Shown: positions 1-6,276 of the stretch, piece by piece
Position numbering within the stretch: the stretch's first letter is position 1
Layout of the letters: every line of letters starts with the position of its first letter
Virus record (IMG/VR): IMGVR_UViG_3300034196_000086
Location: 1 to 31,485 of that record
Reading direction: 5' to 3' (one strand)
DNA length: 31,485 nt
Origin: a virus
Program-made: the position numbers and the translations under genes
Notes under the pieces: generated by a model
What the model was told of the DNA's origin: nothing
The model's database searches: none
What the model saw: only the letters and a program-made list of their open reading frames with translations

Positions 1-166
1 CGTAGAAGATTGACTTGAAGCCGATGATGACGATGGCGAAGAAGATCAGGGCTCCAGCGACGATCTTGCCGCCAGACTTCACACCGCTCTCATCAGTCTT
101 CCGCGTCCCGATCAGAACAAGGCTTCCGATGACAACCAGGAAGCCCGCGATGAATGTACCGAGCAT
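1..166 (-). CDS. Small membrane protein, C-terminus cut by window edge
   Basis: The reading frame starts at ATG 166-164 with a strong ribosome binding site (GAGAGGTAG, 2 bases before the ATG) and runs off the left edge of the window after 55 codons. The visible part has a hydrophobic segment at residues 5-18, a short polar stretch with Lys and Arg (about 20-33), and a second hydrophobic segment at about 34-50, so it is probably a two-pass membrane protein. It is the last visible gene of the leftward replication module. I do not recognise a family. The phage setting allows a holin-like or host-membrane role, but nothing in the sequence decides this. Confidence 0.6.
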   Translation of the reverse strand, partial: MLGTFIAGFLVVIGSLVLIGTRKTDESGVKSGGKIVAGALIFFAIVIIGFKSIFY

Positions 167-190
167 TTCTACCTCTCTTGTCGAGATCGA

Positions 191-580
191 CTATTCGCCG
201 ATCAGTTCCTTGACGGCAGCATTGAATGCCACCGCACACTGGTCATACCGAGCCTGCGCCGCTGCATACACCGCATAATGGTGAAGGGCATGAAGAACGT
301 CATTGTGGGCGTTTGCGAGGGTGCGGTCGCCTCTGGCGATGTCAGCGCCAGATTCCGTCTGATACATGACGATGGCGTTGTCGTAGATAGAAGAGAAGAA
401 ACTGTCGACATCATTAGGGCGACTGAAGTGTCCGCCCAGCATCATCTCCTGCATGGCTCGCTTGAAGTAGCGCAGCGCGAGTCGGGCATTTTCGTCGGAG
501 ATCCCGCATGCCATGATTTCCGCGTAGTTCTCCTTGGCCCAGATGAAGATGGCTGTGTCACCACCAGGACCGGGGATCAT
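191..580 (-). CDS. Hypothetical protein, 129 aa, helical
   Basis: This leftward frame starts at ATG 580-578 and overlaps the stop of the upstream gene in an ATGA arrangement (577-580), which points to translational coupling and supports the start. The protein is mostly helix-forming with a conserved-looking stretch SDENARLALRYFKRAMQEMM near the N-terminus and an alanine-rich second half (HHYAVYAAAQARYDQ). There is no signal peptide or membrane segment. I do not recognise the family. Its place in a chain of small overlapping genes downstream of endonuclease VII suggests an accessory early function. Confidence 0.7.
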   Translation of the reverse strand: MIPGPGGDTAIFIWAKENYAEIMACGISDENARLALRYFKRAMQEMMLGGHFSRPNDVDSFFSSIYDNAIVMYQTESGADIARGDRTLANAHNDVLHALHHYAVYAAAQARYDQCAVAFNAAVKELIGE

Positions 581-852
581 TCGTAGTCCTTTCCATAGAT
601 TCGAACGCGATCGTCAAGGCCACTGCGGTACTGGTGGCGATGGCGGGACTGATGGACAGCGGGAGGGAAGCCGAGAGCGTTGGCAAGATGTTGCCGTGCA
701 CCAGCGGAATCTGTGAACACCAGAACCTGGTCGCCGCCCATGTCGATCCCCGTGATGCCGATGTCATCACGCTTGAGGGCTTCGCTGATGATGAGAGCGA
801 CGCTATCCAGCATCACCTTCATCTTTCGCGTCTTCTCCGCTGGTGTCGTCAT
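577..852 (-). CDS. Hypothetical protein, about 91 aa
   Basis: The frame is open from 861 to 577. I prefer the ATG at 852-850 because an AGGA sequence lies 8 bases upstream of it; the ATG at 861 would have the same AGG directly against the start codon. The protein begins MTTPAEKTRKMKVMLDSVA, has an N-terminal amphipathic helix, a predicted beta strand pair (GITGIDMGGDQVLVFTDS) and a basic, His/Arg-rich C-terminal part. It ends in an ATGA overlap with the next gene. No family recognised. Confidence 0.65.
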   Translation of the reverse strand: MTTPAEKTRKMKVMLDSVALIISEALKRDDIGITGIDMGGDQVLVFTDSAGARQHLANALGFPPAVHQSRHRHQYRSGLDDRVRIYGKDYE

Positions 853-867
853 GATGACCATCCTACC

Positions 868-1158
868 CTAGATTTTATCGCCGGTCAAGCCCTCTTCTTC
901 GCGAATCCTCGTAAGTTCTTCGCGGTAGAGAGTTTTCCAGTCTTCCGGATAAAGGGCGCGGAGTCGAGTCGTTGCGTACATTTGAGCACGAGCGCGGATG
1001 CGAGCCACCATTACGGCGTCTGGAGTGTCACGACGGCGAGCATCGTACGCAGACTTCGCAGCGAGACATGCTGGGCAGGGACGCTCGCCAAGCTTTTGGT
1101 GTCGACCGTTCCCAGCGATAGTTCCATGCCTAGTCTTGCCCCAGGCTTTTTGCGTCAT
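868..1158 (-). CDS. Small Cys-pair protein (HGTxAGxxxH...PCxxC type)
   Basis: The protein carries the signature KTRHGTIAGNGRHQKLGERP followed by PCPACLAA and a tyrosine, a pattern I know from many short actinophage proteins of unknown function. The single CPAC pair with nearby histidines may bind zinc, but a complete site is not visible. The C-terminal half is a charged helix (RALYPEDWKTLYREELTRIR). An in-frame ATG two codons upstream (1164) is possible, but a promoter (-35 at 1188-1193, -10 at 1165-1170) places the transcription start about at the ATG at 1158, so a leaderless mRNA beginning at 1158 is the best reading. It is not WhiB, which has four conserved cysteines. Confidence 0.75.
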   Translation of the reverse strand: MTQKAWGKTRHGTIAGNGRHQKLGERPCPACLAAKSAYDARRRDTPDAVMVARIRARAQMYATTRLRALYPEDWKTLYREELTRIREEEGLTGDKI

Positions 1159-1164
1159 GTTCAT

Positions 1165-1193
1165 ACACTATCGTCTGGTCAAGGACTTGTCAA
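1165..1193 (-). promoter_or_regulatory. Leftward promoter for leaderless small gene
   Basis: On the minus strand TTGACA (1188-1193) is followed by a 17-base spacer and TAGTGT (1165-1170). The expected start of transcription falls 6-7 bases further on, at the ATG at 1158, so the mRNA would be leaderless. The -35 overlaps a copy of the ACTTGTCAAC motif seen in other control regions of this window. Confidence 0.55.
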
Positions 1194-1754
1194 CACCGAC
1201 CGGGCCGGGGGCTCCTCAAGGTAAGCGACAATGCGCCGAGCCATCGCCAAGTCCCTGATGTTGCCAAGGATCGCATGATTGCAGCCACGCTCGCCATCCG
1301 CGCAGAGGAGTCCTCGCACTTCGCCGGTAGCATGGTCATGGTCCACGGCGAGGCGCTTCGTGTGGGTCTGGCGCTGACAGATGTAACAGCGGCCACCCTG
1401 TGCCACGAAGAGATCCTTATACTGCGCGGCTGTGATTCCATACTTCTTCTCCACGGCGCCTGCGTGAGCCGACACGGAATTGCAGGTCTTGCAGCGAGAT
1501 GCCCCGTTCGAGCAATCCGAGAGTCGGACGAAACTCTGGCAACCGGAGCACCAACGGCGACCTTCCGGCCAATCTTCCTTCGGGACGCGAGAAAGATGGT
1601 AGATGGGAGGAATGGCGTTCTTTCGCCAGTGTGCCCATTTTTCCTTGAACTCGATAGGCTGCCTGGAAAGCCAGCACTCATAGCACCAAAGAGGGTGATC
1701 CTTCTTCTTCTGGTGAATGCAGCAGACCTTACAGATCTTTCGCTTGACAGTCAT
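1179..1754 (-). CDS. Recombination endonuclease VII family (HNH) nuclease
   Basis: The C-terminal half (about residues 100-170) matches phage endonuclease VII proteins: GGRCYICQR (C123, C126), a catalytic LAVDHDHATG block (D138-H141), RGLLC (C151) and GCNHAILGNIRD (C158, N159, H160). The Cys residues hold one structural zinc, and the His/Asp block forms the beta-beta-alpha metal nuclease site. Family members resolve branched DNA or nick DNA during replication and packaging. The N-terminal 95 residues contain additional Cys pairs (C8/C11, C24/C27, C69/C72, C88/C91) that look like extra zinc knuckles. The gene lies next to other recombination genes. It appears to be transcribed from a -10 box (TATCAT) six bases before the ATG, giving a leaderless mRNA. 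Family assignment is firm; the precise substrate is inferred. Confidence 0.93.
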   Translation of the reverse strand: MTVKRKICKVCCIHQKKKDHPLWCYECWLSRQPIEFKEKWAHWRKNAIPPIYHLSRVPKEDWPEGRRWCSGCQSFVRLSDCSNGASRCKTCNSVSAHAGAVEKKYGITAAQYKDLFVAQGGRCYICQRQTHTKRLAVDHDHATGEVRGLLCADGERGCNHAILGNIRDLAMARRIVAYLEEPPARSVLTSP

Positions 1755-1766
1755 TGGTCAATGATA
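1751..1766 (-). promoter_or_regulatory. -10 box and palindrome over the endonuclease VII start
   Basis: The minus strand has TATCAT (1761-1766) exactly six bases before the ATG at 1754, the spacing expected for a leaderless transcript. A 6-bp inverted repeat, TCATTG-2-CAATGA (1751-1764), covers the start codon and most of the -10 box, which would suit an operator. The -35 region falls inside the preceding hairpin and is weak. Confidence 0.4.
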
Positions 1767-1772
1767 CGACAA

Positions 1773-1802
1773 TGCCCGGCCCGCATAGTCGCGGGCCGGG
1801 CA
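1773..1802 (-). terminator. GC-rich hairpin after the coiled-coil gene
   Basis: A perfect 12-bp stem (TGCCCGGCCCGC / GCGGGCCGGGCA) with a 6-base loop lies just beyond the stop of the gene at 1815-2177 and just before the endonuclease VII gene. There is no long T run, only TTG on the minus strand, which is common for actinobacterial terminators. Confidence 0.7.
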
Positions 1803-1814
1803 CGTCAATTGGAC

Positions 1815-2177
1815 TCAGAGAACGCCGTCGTCCGAGTTCTCGTCGACCTCGACCTCGTCGACCTCGATCTCGTCGAGGTCGCCCTCAGCGTCGACAGCCG
1901 CGATAACGGCGTCAACGTTCGGGACATCGGTCGCGGGCTTGCCAGCGTTGATGGCCTCACGAAGCTTGCGGATGTAAAGTTCCGCCTCCTCCTTGGCGCC
2001 GGAAAGCTTCGAGAACTTGAACTCAGCCAGTTCCAGAGCAGCCTTCTGCTTCGCGAAGGTAGCGCGCTTCTTCTCGATAGCAGCGCTCTGTCGCTCGTAG
2101 CGAGGACCGATCTTCTCGACCTTGGCCTCAAGCTTCTCGATGTCGCGTTCGGCCTTCTCGGCCAGGGACAGTGCCAT
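1815..2177 (-). CDS. Coiled-coil protein with acidic tail, 120 aa
   Basis: Residues 3-80 are rich in Lys, Glu, Ala and Leu in a heptad-like pattern (AEKAERDIEKLEAKVEKI and following), so this is very probably a long coiled coil. The last 25 residues are strongly acidic (DLDEIEVDEVEVDENSDD). There is no membrane segment or signal. The start ATG at 2177 has a TAGGAA site upstream and its own probable promoter, and hairpins flank the gene on both sides, so it is a single-gene transcription unit between the SSB-like gene and endonuclease VII. No family recognised; a scaffold or DNA-mimic role is possible from the acidic tail but is only a guess. Confidence 0.8.
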   Translation of the reverse strand: MALSLAEKAERDIEKLEAKVEKIGPRYERQSAAIEKKRATFAKQKAALELAEFKFSKLSGAKEEAELYIRKLREAINAGKPATDVPNVDAVIAAVDAEGDLDEIEVDEVEVDENSDDGVL

Positions 2178-2218
2178 GATTCCTACTTTCGTTTCAGTGG
2201 TGATTCCGTCTGATGTAG

Positions 2219-2247
2219 AACTTACCAGAACTTCGCGAGAGATGCAA
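2219..2247 (-). promoter_or_regulatory. Probable leftward promoter of the coiled-coil gene
   Basis: Minus-strand TTGCAT (2242-2247), a 17-base spacer and TAAGTT (2219-2224) lie directly behind the terminator hairpin of the upstream gene and about 40 bases before the ATG at 2177. Confidence 0.4.
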
Positions 2248-2250
2248 CAA

Positions 2251-2291
2251 GGGCCCGGCTGAACCTACTCGACATAGATTCGGCCGGGCCC
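2251..2291 (-). terminator. Hairpin terminator after the SSB-like gene
   Basis: A 13-bp stem (2251-2263 GGGCCCGGCTGAA with 2279-2291) with one G-T wobble and a 15-base loop lies 9 bases beyond the stop of the gene at 2300-2998. The minus strand continues with TTGTTG rather than a pure T run. Confidence 0.7.
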
Positions 2292-2299
2292 GAGTCAGA

Positions 2300-2998
2300 T
2301 CAGAACGGAGGCTCTTCGCCCTGGTCAGGTGCACCGCTTCCCGGCTCGCTGGTCAGAGAACCGCCAGCGTAGGGGTCGCCATCCTGCGGAAGCGATGCGC
2401 GGTAGCGTTCGACGGCGGCGCGGGACTCTTCGGTCGGAGCCTCGAACTTGACGTCGAAGATCTTCGTCTCGCCGCCATGGTCGTTCGCCTCAAGCTTGAT
2501 CAGCGTGACCGTGACGATAGTCCCCACGACGGGACGGGGGCTGCCAGTCGCCGAGGAGATCGACGCAGCCGCTGCGCGGAAGCCCTTCTCCAGGCTTTCG
2601 CCCTTGACGATCTGCCGACGAAGGGCGAAGTGGTTGACCCGATCGATCAGTTCGATCGCTGCGGTCTCGTTGGCCTCGCGAGCCTTTTCGAAGCGCTCAG
2701 TTGCCTTCGAAGAGATGTAGTCCTCTTCGGTGAAGGGGGTTCCGTTCTTGACGTGAACCAGGTTGCCAAACAGGAAATCCTGCTGAACGCGAGGCTTCTG
2801 GCTTCCGTCGGCGCGATTCCACCACAGGAGTTCGCCTGCGATGTTCGTCTGCTGACCGAGTCGGTATGCGACTTCGGCTCCGTCATCGTTCTTCTGCGGG
2901 AGGATCACTCCCCGGTATCCGTCCTTGACCCTCGCGAACTTCCACGAAGCGGTCGGAATACCGATCTTGACGTCATACGGGTCATCGAACTGTTCCAT
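2300..2998 (-). CDS. Probable ssDNA-binding (SSB-like) protein, 232 aa
   Basis: I do not see a textbook OB-fold signature, but two features suggest a single-stranded DNA binding protein. It sits in the replication/recombination cluster beside a RecB-type exonuclease, and its C-terminus is a flexible Gly/Pro/Asp/Glu tail ending GEEPPF, like the acidic tip (DDDIPF type) that SSB proteins use to recruit partners. Residues 14-60 and 155-195 are beta-rich, including the VVGTIVTVTLIKLEA stretch. The N-terminus MEQFDDPYDV resembles the N-terminus of the neighbouring exonuclease. Residues 90-150 are helical (KATERFEKAREANETAAIEL). It has its own promoter, a palindrome over the start codon and a terminator. 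It could instead be a recombination mediator; family identity is inferred. Confidence 0.6.
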   Translation of the reverse strand: MEQFDDPYDVKIGIPTASWKFARVKDGYRGVILPQKNDDGAEVAYRLGQQTNIAGELLWWNRADGSQKPRVQQDFLFGNLVHVKNGTPFTEEDYISSKATERFEKAREANETAAIELIDRVNHFALRRQIVKGESLEKGFRAAAASISSATGSPRPVVGTIVTVTLIKLEANDHGGETKIFDVKFEAPTEESRAAVERYRASLPQDGDPYAGGSLTSEPGSGAPDQGEEPPF

Positions 2999-3008
2999 AT
3001 CTGGAACA
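2991..3008 (-). promoter_or_regulatory. Palindrome over the start codon of the SSB-like gene
   Basis: TGTTCCA (2991-2997) and TGGAACA (3002-3008) form a perfect 7-bp inverted repeat with a 4-base centre. The ATG at 2998-2996 lies in it, so an RNA hairpin would hide the start codon, or a dimeric protein could bind it as DNA. Confidence 0.5.
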
Positions 3009-3042
3009 CACCCCTTTCCTGGGTGCTTGATGGTAATGACAC

Positions 3043-3070
3043 TCTATATCCATTCAACGAGAATCGTCAA
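3043..3070 (-). promoter_or_regulatory. Leftward promoter of the SSB-like gene
   Basis: Minus-strand TTGACG (3065-3070), a 16-base spacer and TATAGA (3043-3048) lie in the gap before the gene at 2300-2998, giving a leader of about 35-40 bases with an AGGAAAGGGG ribosome binding site. Confidence 0.55.
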
Positions 3071-3077
3071 ATGGCAG

Positions 3078-3386
3078 TCAGCCGCGCCGACACTCCTTCA
3101 GATCATTGGGGTGAGCATCGATGAAGGCCATGAGTACATCGTATTCATCGACGTCGAGATGCCCTCTCCCCAGGGACCAGATCATGTAGACACGCTCCAT
3201 GATCACGTACTGGTGGAGATGGTAGACCAGAACTCCGGTCCTCATGGCCCCTGGAGTCGCCTCTGTGGCCCCGTAGAGCCATACCGAGGGTTCTACCAGT
3301 GCATGCATCACATGGTAGACCGTAGCCCCACCAGGGGCGTCCAGGACCCTGCCCCGCTCTGGTCCGTCAACGATGTATGCCTTCAT
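3078..3386 (-). CDS. Hypothetical protein, 102 aa
   Basis: The gene starts inside the stop of the exonuclease gene (ATGA at 3383-3386), so it is translationally coupled to it. The protein starts MKAYIVDGPERGRVLDAPGG, resembling small beta-rich phage proteins whose N-terminus forms a strand, a Gly-rich turn and another strand. It continues with aromatic strands (SVWLYGATEA, RVYMIWSLGRG) and ends in a short basic stretch. No membrane segment or metal motif is visible. I do not recognise a family with certainty. Confidence 0.7.
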   Translation of the reverse strand: MKAYIVDGPERGRVLDAPGGATVYHVMHALVEPSVWLYGATEATPGAMRTGVLVYHLHQYVIMERVYMIWSLGRGHLDVDEYDVLMAFIDAHPNDLKECRRG

Positions 3387-4408
3387 CGCAAGGCAGCGAT
3401 CCTTTCCTCAGCGGCAGCGGTGTGCTCCGGAGTCCAATGCTCCTTGTAGACCCGATACAACGAACTCAGTTCGTTTCGAGCATTCGGCCCCTCGATCTGC
3501 TGAATCATCTTCATCAGATTGGGGACGGCAATGAATGTCACCCGTCCGGCCCGAATGCGCCTAGCCTTGCGAACTGCTGCGGCGACACCGACGAGATTCC
3601 ATCCCGTGGCAATGTCAATCCAATGCAGTTCGGCCGTGCCGCTTCCGGCAGGGAGCGCGCAGATGATTCCCTTGTGGAGACAGATGTCGGGAAGATCTTC
3701 CCTGACTCCAGTGAAGGGGCTGTAGATCTTCGAATGTGCATAAACGGCCAACTGCATCGCCTGAGAGTTCTGCGTGTAGTTGTCAACGCGCCCAGTCTTC
3801 AAGTCGAAGATGTAGAAGCGCTTTCCGCAGATTTCGCAAGGAAGGTACTCAGTCACGCGATCAGGCGTTCCGGCCGTCTGAATCTCATCGTTCACCAGGA
3901 GACGTTCAACGATGACATGCTTCAGGTACTTCGTCGCCTCGATGTACGCAGCCAAGTCGCCTGCGTAGAGATCGTCGACATCTCCGAGGGGAAAGCCGAG
4001 ATCGTATCGCTCGGTGATGGCGTGCACCGCAGTTCCGATCGCAGCCTGATCTTCTGCACCGGCCGCTTCCTTGATCTTATGAATCAAGGCATTCAGGTTC
4101 CGCTTCATGTCATCAGTCAGCATGGAGGAAGCCTCGGCGCGGAAGCGATTGCCGCGAGGGCCGAGGAGTCCCTTTACCAACTGGCGCTCACCCCAGCGAG
4201 CAATCGCTGACTTATCGTCAACACAGTCGATGAATGTGGTGACTCGGGTGTAAGTCACTTCCCGGCCGGTCAATTCACCGGTGATGTCAATTTCCTTGAT
4301 GTAGGGGCGGCCCTTTCCATCCCTACGTACCTGATCCTCGTCCCGGTCGGGACGGAAGATGCCAGCCGGGGCCTTCCCCGGAGAGTCATACGGATCTTCG
4401 AGATGCAT
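3383..4408 (-). CDS. PD-(D/E)XK exonuclease, RecB/Cas4-like
   Basis: Numbering from the Met at 4408, the protein has the motifs of RecB-family nucleases in order: GTAVHAITE (H129), VIVERLLVNDE (E168), AGTPDRV (D183), FDLKTGR (D202, K204) and the QAMQLAVYA helix (Q219, Y223). These coordinate the metal ions for DNA hydrolysis. A CEICGK knuckle lies just before the catalytic strand. Such phage enzymes process DNA ends for recombination or degrade DNA. The frame is open up to a TTG at 4438, but the ATG at 4408 gives an N-terminus (MHLEDPYDS) that matches that of the SSB-like neighbour (MEQFDDPYDV) and avoids overlap with the gene upstream; its GGAG site is unusually close. The next gene starts in its stop codon. 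Confidence 0.88.
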   Translation of the reverse strand: MHLEDPYDSPGKAPAGIFRPDRDEDQVRRDGKGRPYIKEIDITGELTGREVTYTRVTTFIDCVDDKSAIARWGERQLVKGLLGPRGNRFRAEASSMLTDDMKRNLNALIHKIKEAAGAEDQAAIGTAVHAITERYDLGFPLGDVDDLYAGDLAAYIEATKYLKHVIVERLLVNDEIQTAGTPDRVTEYLPCEICGKRFYIFDLKTGRVDNYTQNSQAMQLAVYAHSKIYSPFTGVREDLPDICLHKGIICALPAGSGTAELHWIDIATGWNLVGVAAAVRKARRIRAGRVTFIAVPNLMKMIQQIEGPNARNELSSLYRVYKEHWTPEHTAAAEERIAALR

Positions 4409-4418
4409 ACTCCGAAGG

Positions 4419-4643
4419 TTACTCGGGAGCACCGACAAGAGGAGGGTCAGCCTCCGCGTAGGTCACTGCATCGACGAATTCGAATGCCGTCGCGGCAGCC
4501 GCATCAATGATCGCCTGCACGACTGCCGCCTTGTTTTCTCCCCAGGGGAACTTAATCGTCAGACTGTAGTTCAGACTGATGTTATCTCCAGGAAGCAAAC
4601 GAACCGGAGAGAATTCATGGTCATGCTGAATTTCGAGTGTCAA
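4419..4643 (-). CDS. Hypothetical protein, 74 aa
   Basis: The gene overlaps the 3' end of the lipoprotein gene by four bases (ATGA at 4640-4643), a sign of coupling. The N-terminal half is beta-rich (MTLEIQHDHEFSPVRLL, NISLNYSLTIKF), followed by an alanine-rich helix (KAAVVQAIIDAAAATAFEFV) and an acidic C-terminus. The strand-rich half followed by one helix suggests a small folded domain, but I do not recognise a family. Confidence 0.65.
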   Translation of the reverse strand: MTLEIQHDHEFSPVRLLPGDNISLNYSLTIKFPWGENKAAVVQAIIDAAAATAFEFVDAVTYAEADPPLVGAPE

Positions 4644-4879
4644 CAGGGCACCTTTTCGTTAAGTTCAGCAATTCCAATATCTCCCGTGGAGCGATTGAAG
4701 ATCAGCAGATAACCATTCCAGCAACGATACTCGACACGGTTATCGATATTCTTCCAACTATCCCCTCTCTGCACCTGTGCCCCTGAAGCACTGGCCCCGC
4801 ATCCAGCCACAATCCACGAAAGTGCGCAGACAACGATAACCGCGATCGAAACAATGATCGAATGCTTGACTGTCCTCAT
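4640..4879 (-). CDS. Small predicted lipoprotein, 79 aa
   Basis: The N-terminus has basic residues (R2, K5), a hydrophobic core (residues 8-24) and a lipobox IVAGC with Cys27 as the lipidated residue. This is the pattern of a secreted, membrane-anchored lipoprotein processed by signal peptidase II. The mature part is about 52 residues with two more cysteines (in EYRCWNGYLLIF and at the C-terminus), which could form a disulphide. The ATG shares its A with the TAA stop of the helicase gene (TAATG), so it is coupled. Known small phage lipoproteins often block superinfection at the cell surface; that role is an inference here. Confidence 0.65.
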   Translation of the reverse strand: MRTVKHSIIVSIAVIVVCALSWIVAGCGASASGAQVQRGDSWKNIDNRVEYRCWNGYLLIFNRSTGDIGIAELNEKVPC

Positions 4880-6276
4880 TACTTCCTCACCAACGTGATG
4901 TCCTTGCTTGCCCGAGTGATACCTGTGTAGCGCCAGCGGCGAGTGATTTCATCAGCCCAGGCGGAACCGATGCGGTTGTATTCCATTCCCCACATCGCGC
5001 GGCCTTCGTCCACCAGGCAGACGTTCCCCCACTCAGAACCCTGCGCCTTATGCACGGTCAGGGCATGGCTGAAGGTAAAGAGCGCTGTCTGCCCATTCCA
5101 GCCGATCCTGGCCTTGAGCGCCTGATTCTCACCATTCTGAGTGAAACCTGCGATGAATGAGAAGATATCCCGAACTTCGCCAGCACCATCCTCAAGAGTG
5201 AGGAGTAATTCATCCTCTTCGCGGCCAGGCTGAACTTCCAGAACAGTGAAGGTCTGTCCGTTAAAAACGTCCAGATCCTTGTTGTTCTGAAGATTCATTA
5301 CAGGATCACCGGGAACGGGCACGCCAGGCTGACGACCCAGGGCCTTTCGAACATGTCCGATGGCTCCCCAGCGAGTTGCGCGCCGCCAGCAGAGGATCTG
5401 ATCAAACTTGGTATAATCAAGCCTCTTACCGTGCGCGTACTCATCATCGTGAATCATCCCCCCATTCCGCACGCGAGTCGCCAATGCGATGACGGGTGAG
5501 TCAAGGGCCTGCCGATGCACCTCAGTGAGCATGATGTCCGGCGCCTGGCTGGTGAAGTAGCCTTCCCCGCGAATCGGCGGCAACTGCTCGGGGTCGCCGA
5601 GGACCAGGACGCGGACGCCGGTGGCAAGGATGTCATCGGCCATCTTGTCGCTGACCATGGAGACTTCGTCAGCAATCAGCAACTGCGCATCAGCGAGAGG
5701 GCTTTCGAAGTTCGTCGGCCAATACAGCGCGCCGTTGGCGCGAATCATCGAAGTGAGTTCCTTGATGTGATTCTCGACGGCTGTAATCAGAATCTCATCG
5801 CGAACGTCCATCTCCTCAAGCTTCTGGAGCATATTGCGCTGACGAGTCCTTGCCGCCTCAAGGTTCTGGGGAGCCGTGTAAAGCATCGAATGCAACGTTC
5901 CGGAGGGGACGCACCCCTTGCTACGCAGAACCTGCGCAGCCTTGCCAGAAAAGGCACCGAAGAGAACATCGTCGAGACTCAGAACGTAGGGGACGAGTCG
6001 GGCGATCGTTGTCTTTCCTGTCCCAGCCTGGCCGAACATCCGGTAAACCTGGGTCGTTCCGTTTTGATACCAATCCTTGATGGCTTCGATGGCCGCCACC
6101 TGGCCCGGCGAAAGCTTGGCCTTCAGTGCCTCAAGTTCTGCTACTTCCTCCGATGTGCGCTCGCTGTTCCTACGCGGAAGGTGGTTGCCTTCCTTGGACT
6201 CGCCAGGTCCGTCACAAAAGGCGAGATCTCCCCCTGCGACTTCAACCAGTTCGCTGCTTCCAAAGGTGAAGGCCAT
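4879..6276 (-). CDS. RecD/Dda-like SF1 DNA helicase
   Basis: The 465-residue protein carries the SF1B helicase motifs in order: a Q-like segment LSPGQVAAIEAIKDWY (55-70), Walker A GQAGTGKTT (82-90), FGAFSGKAAQVLR (motif Ia), Walker B LLIADEVSMV (D203, E204), VLVLGDPEQLPPI (motif III), TEVHRQ (motif IV), FSHALTVHKAQGSEW (motif V) and RYTGITRASKDITLV (motif VI). It should unwind DNA 5' to 3' using ATP, in phage replication or recombination. The first 45 residues have no helicase motif. The gene starts directly after the TGA of the upstream membrane protein gene and shares a base with the lipoprotein start downstream, so all three are co-transcribed. Confidence 0.93.
   Translation of the reverse strand: MAFTFGSSELVEVAGGDLAFCDGPGESKEGNHLPRRNSERTSEEVAELEALKAKLSPGQVAAIEAIKDWYQNGTTQVYRMFGQAGTGKTTIARLVPYVLSLDDVLFGAFSGKAAQVLRSKGCVPSGTLHSMLYTAPQNLEAARTRQRNMLQKLEEMDVRDEILITAVENHIKELTSMIRANGALYWPTNFESPLADAQLLIADEVSMVSDKMADDILATGVRVLVLGDPEQLPPIRGEGYFTSQAPDIMLTEVHRQALDSPVIALATRVRNGGMIHDDEYAHGKRLDYTKFDQILCWRRATRWGAIGHVRKALGRQPGVPVPGDPVMNLQNNKDLDVFNGQTFTVLEVQPGREEDELLLTLEDGAGEVRDIFSFIAGFTQNGENQALKARIGWNGQTALFTFSHALTVHKAQGSEWGNVCLVDEGRAMWGMEYNRIGSAWADEITRRWRYTGITRASKDITLVRK

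Noticed and set aside
868-1158. WhiB-type iron-sulphur regulator
   Set aside because: Only one Cys pair is present; WhiB proteins need four conserved cysteines.
634-1224. Rightward frame opposite the small genes and endonuclease VII
   Set aside because: The minus-strand genes here have overlaps, ribosome binding sites and known motifs; the rightward frame has none.
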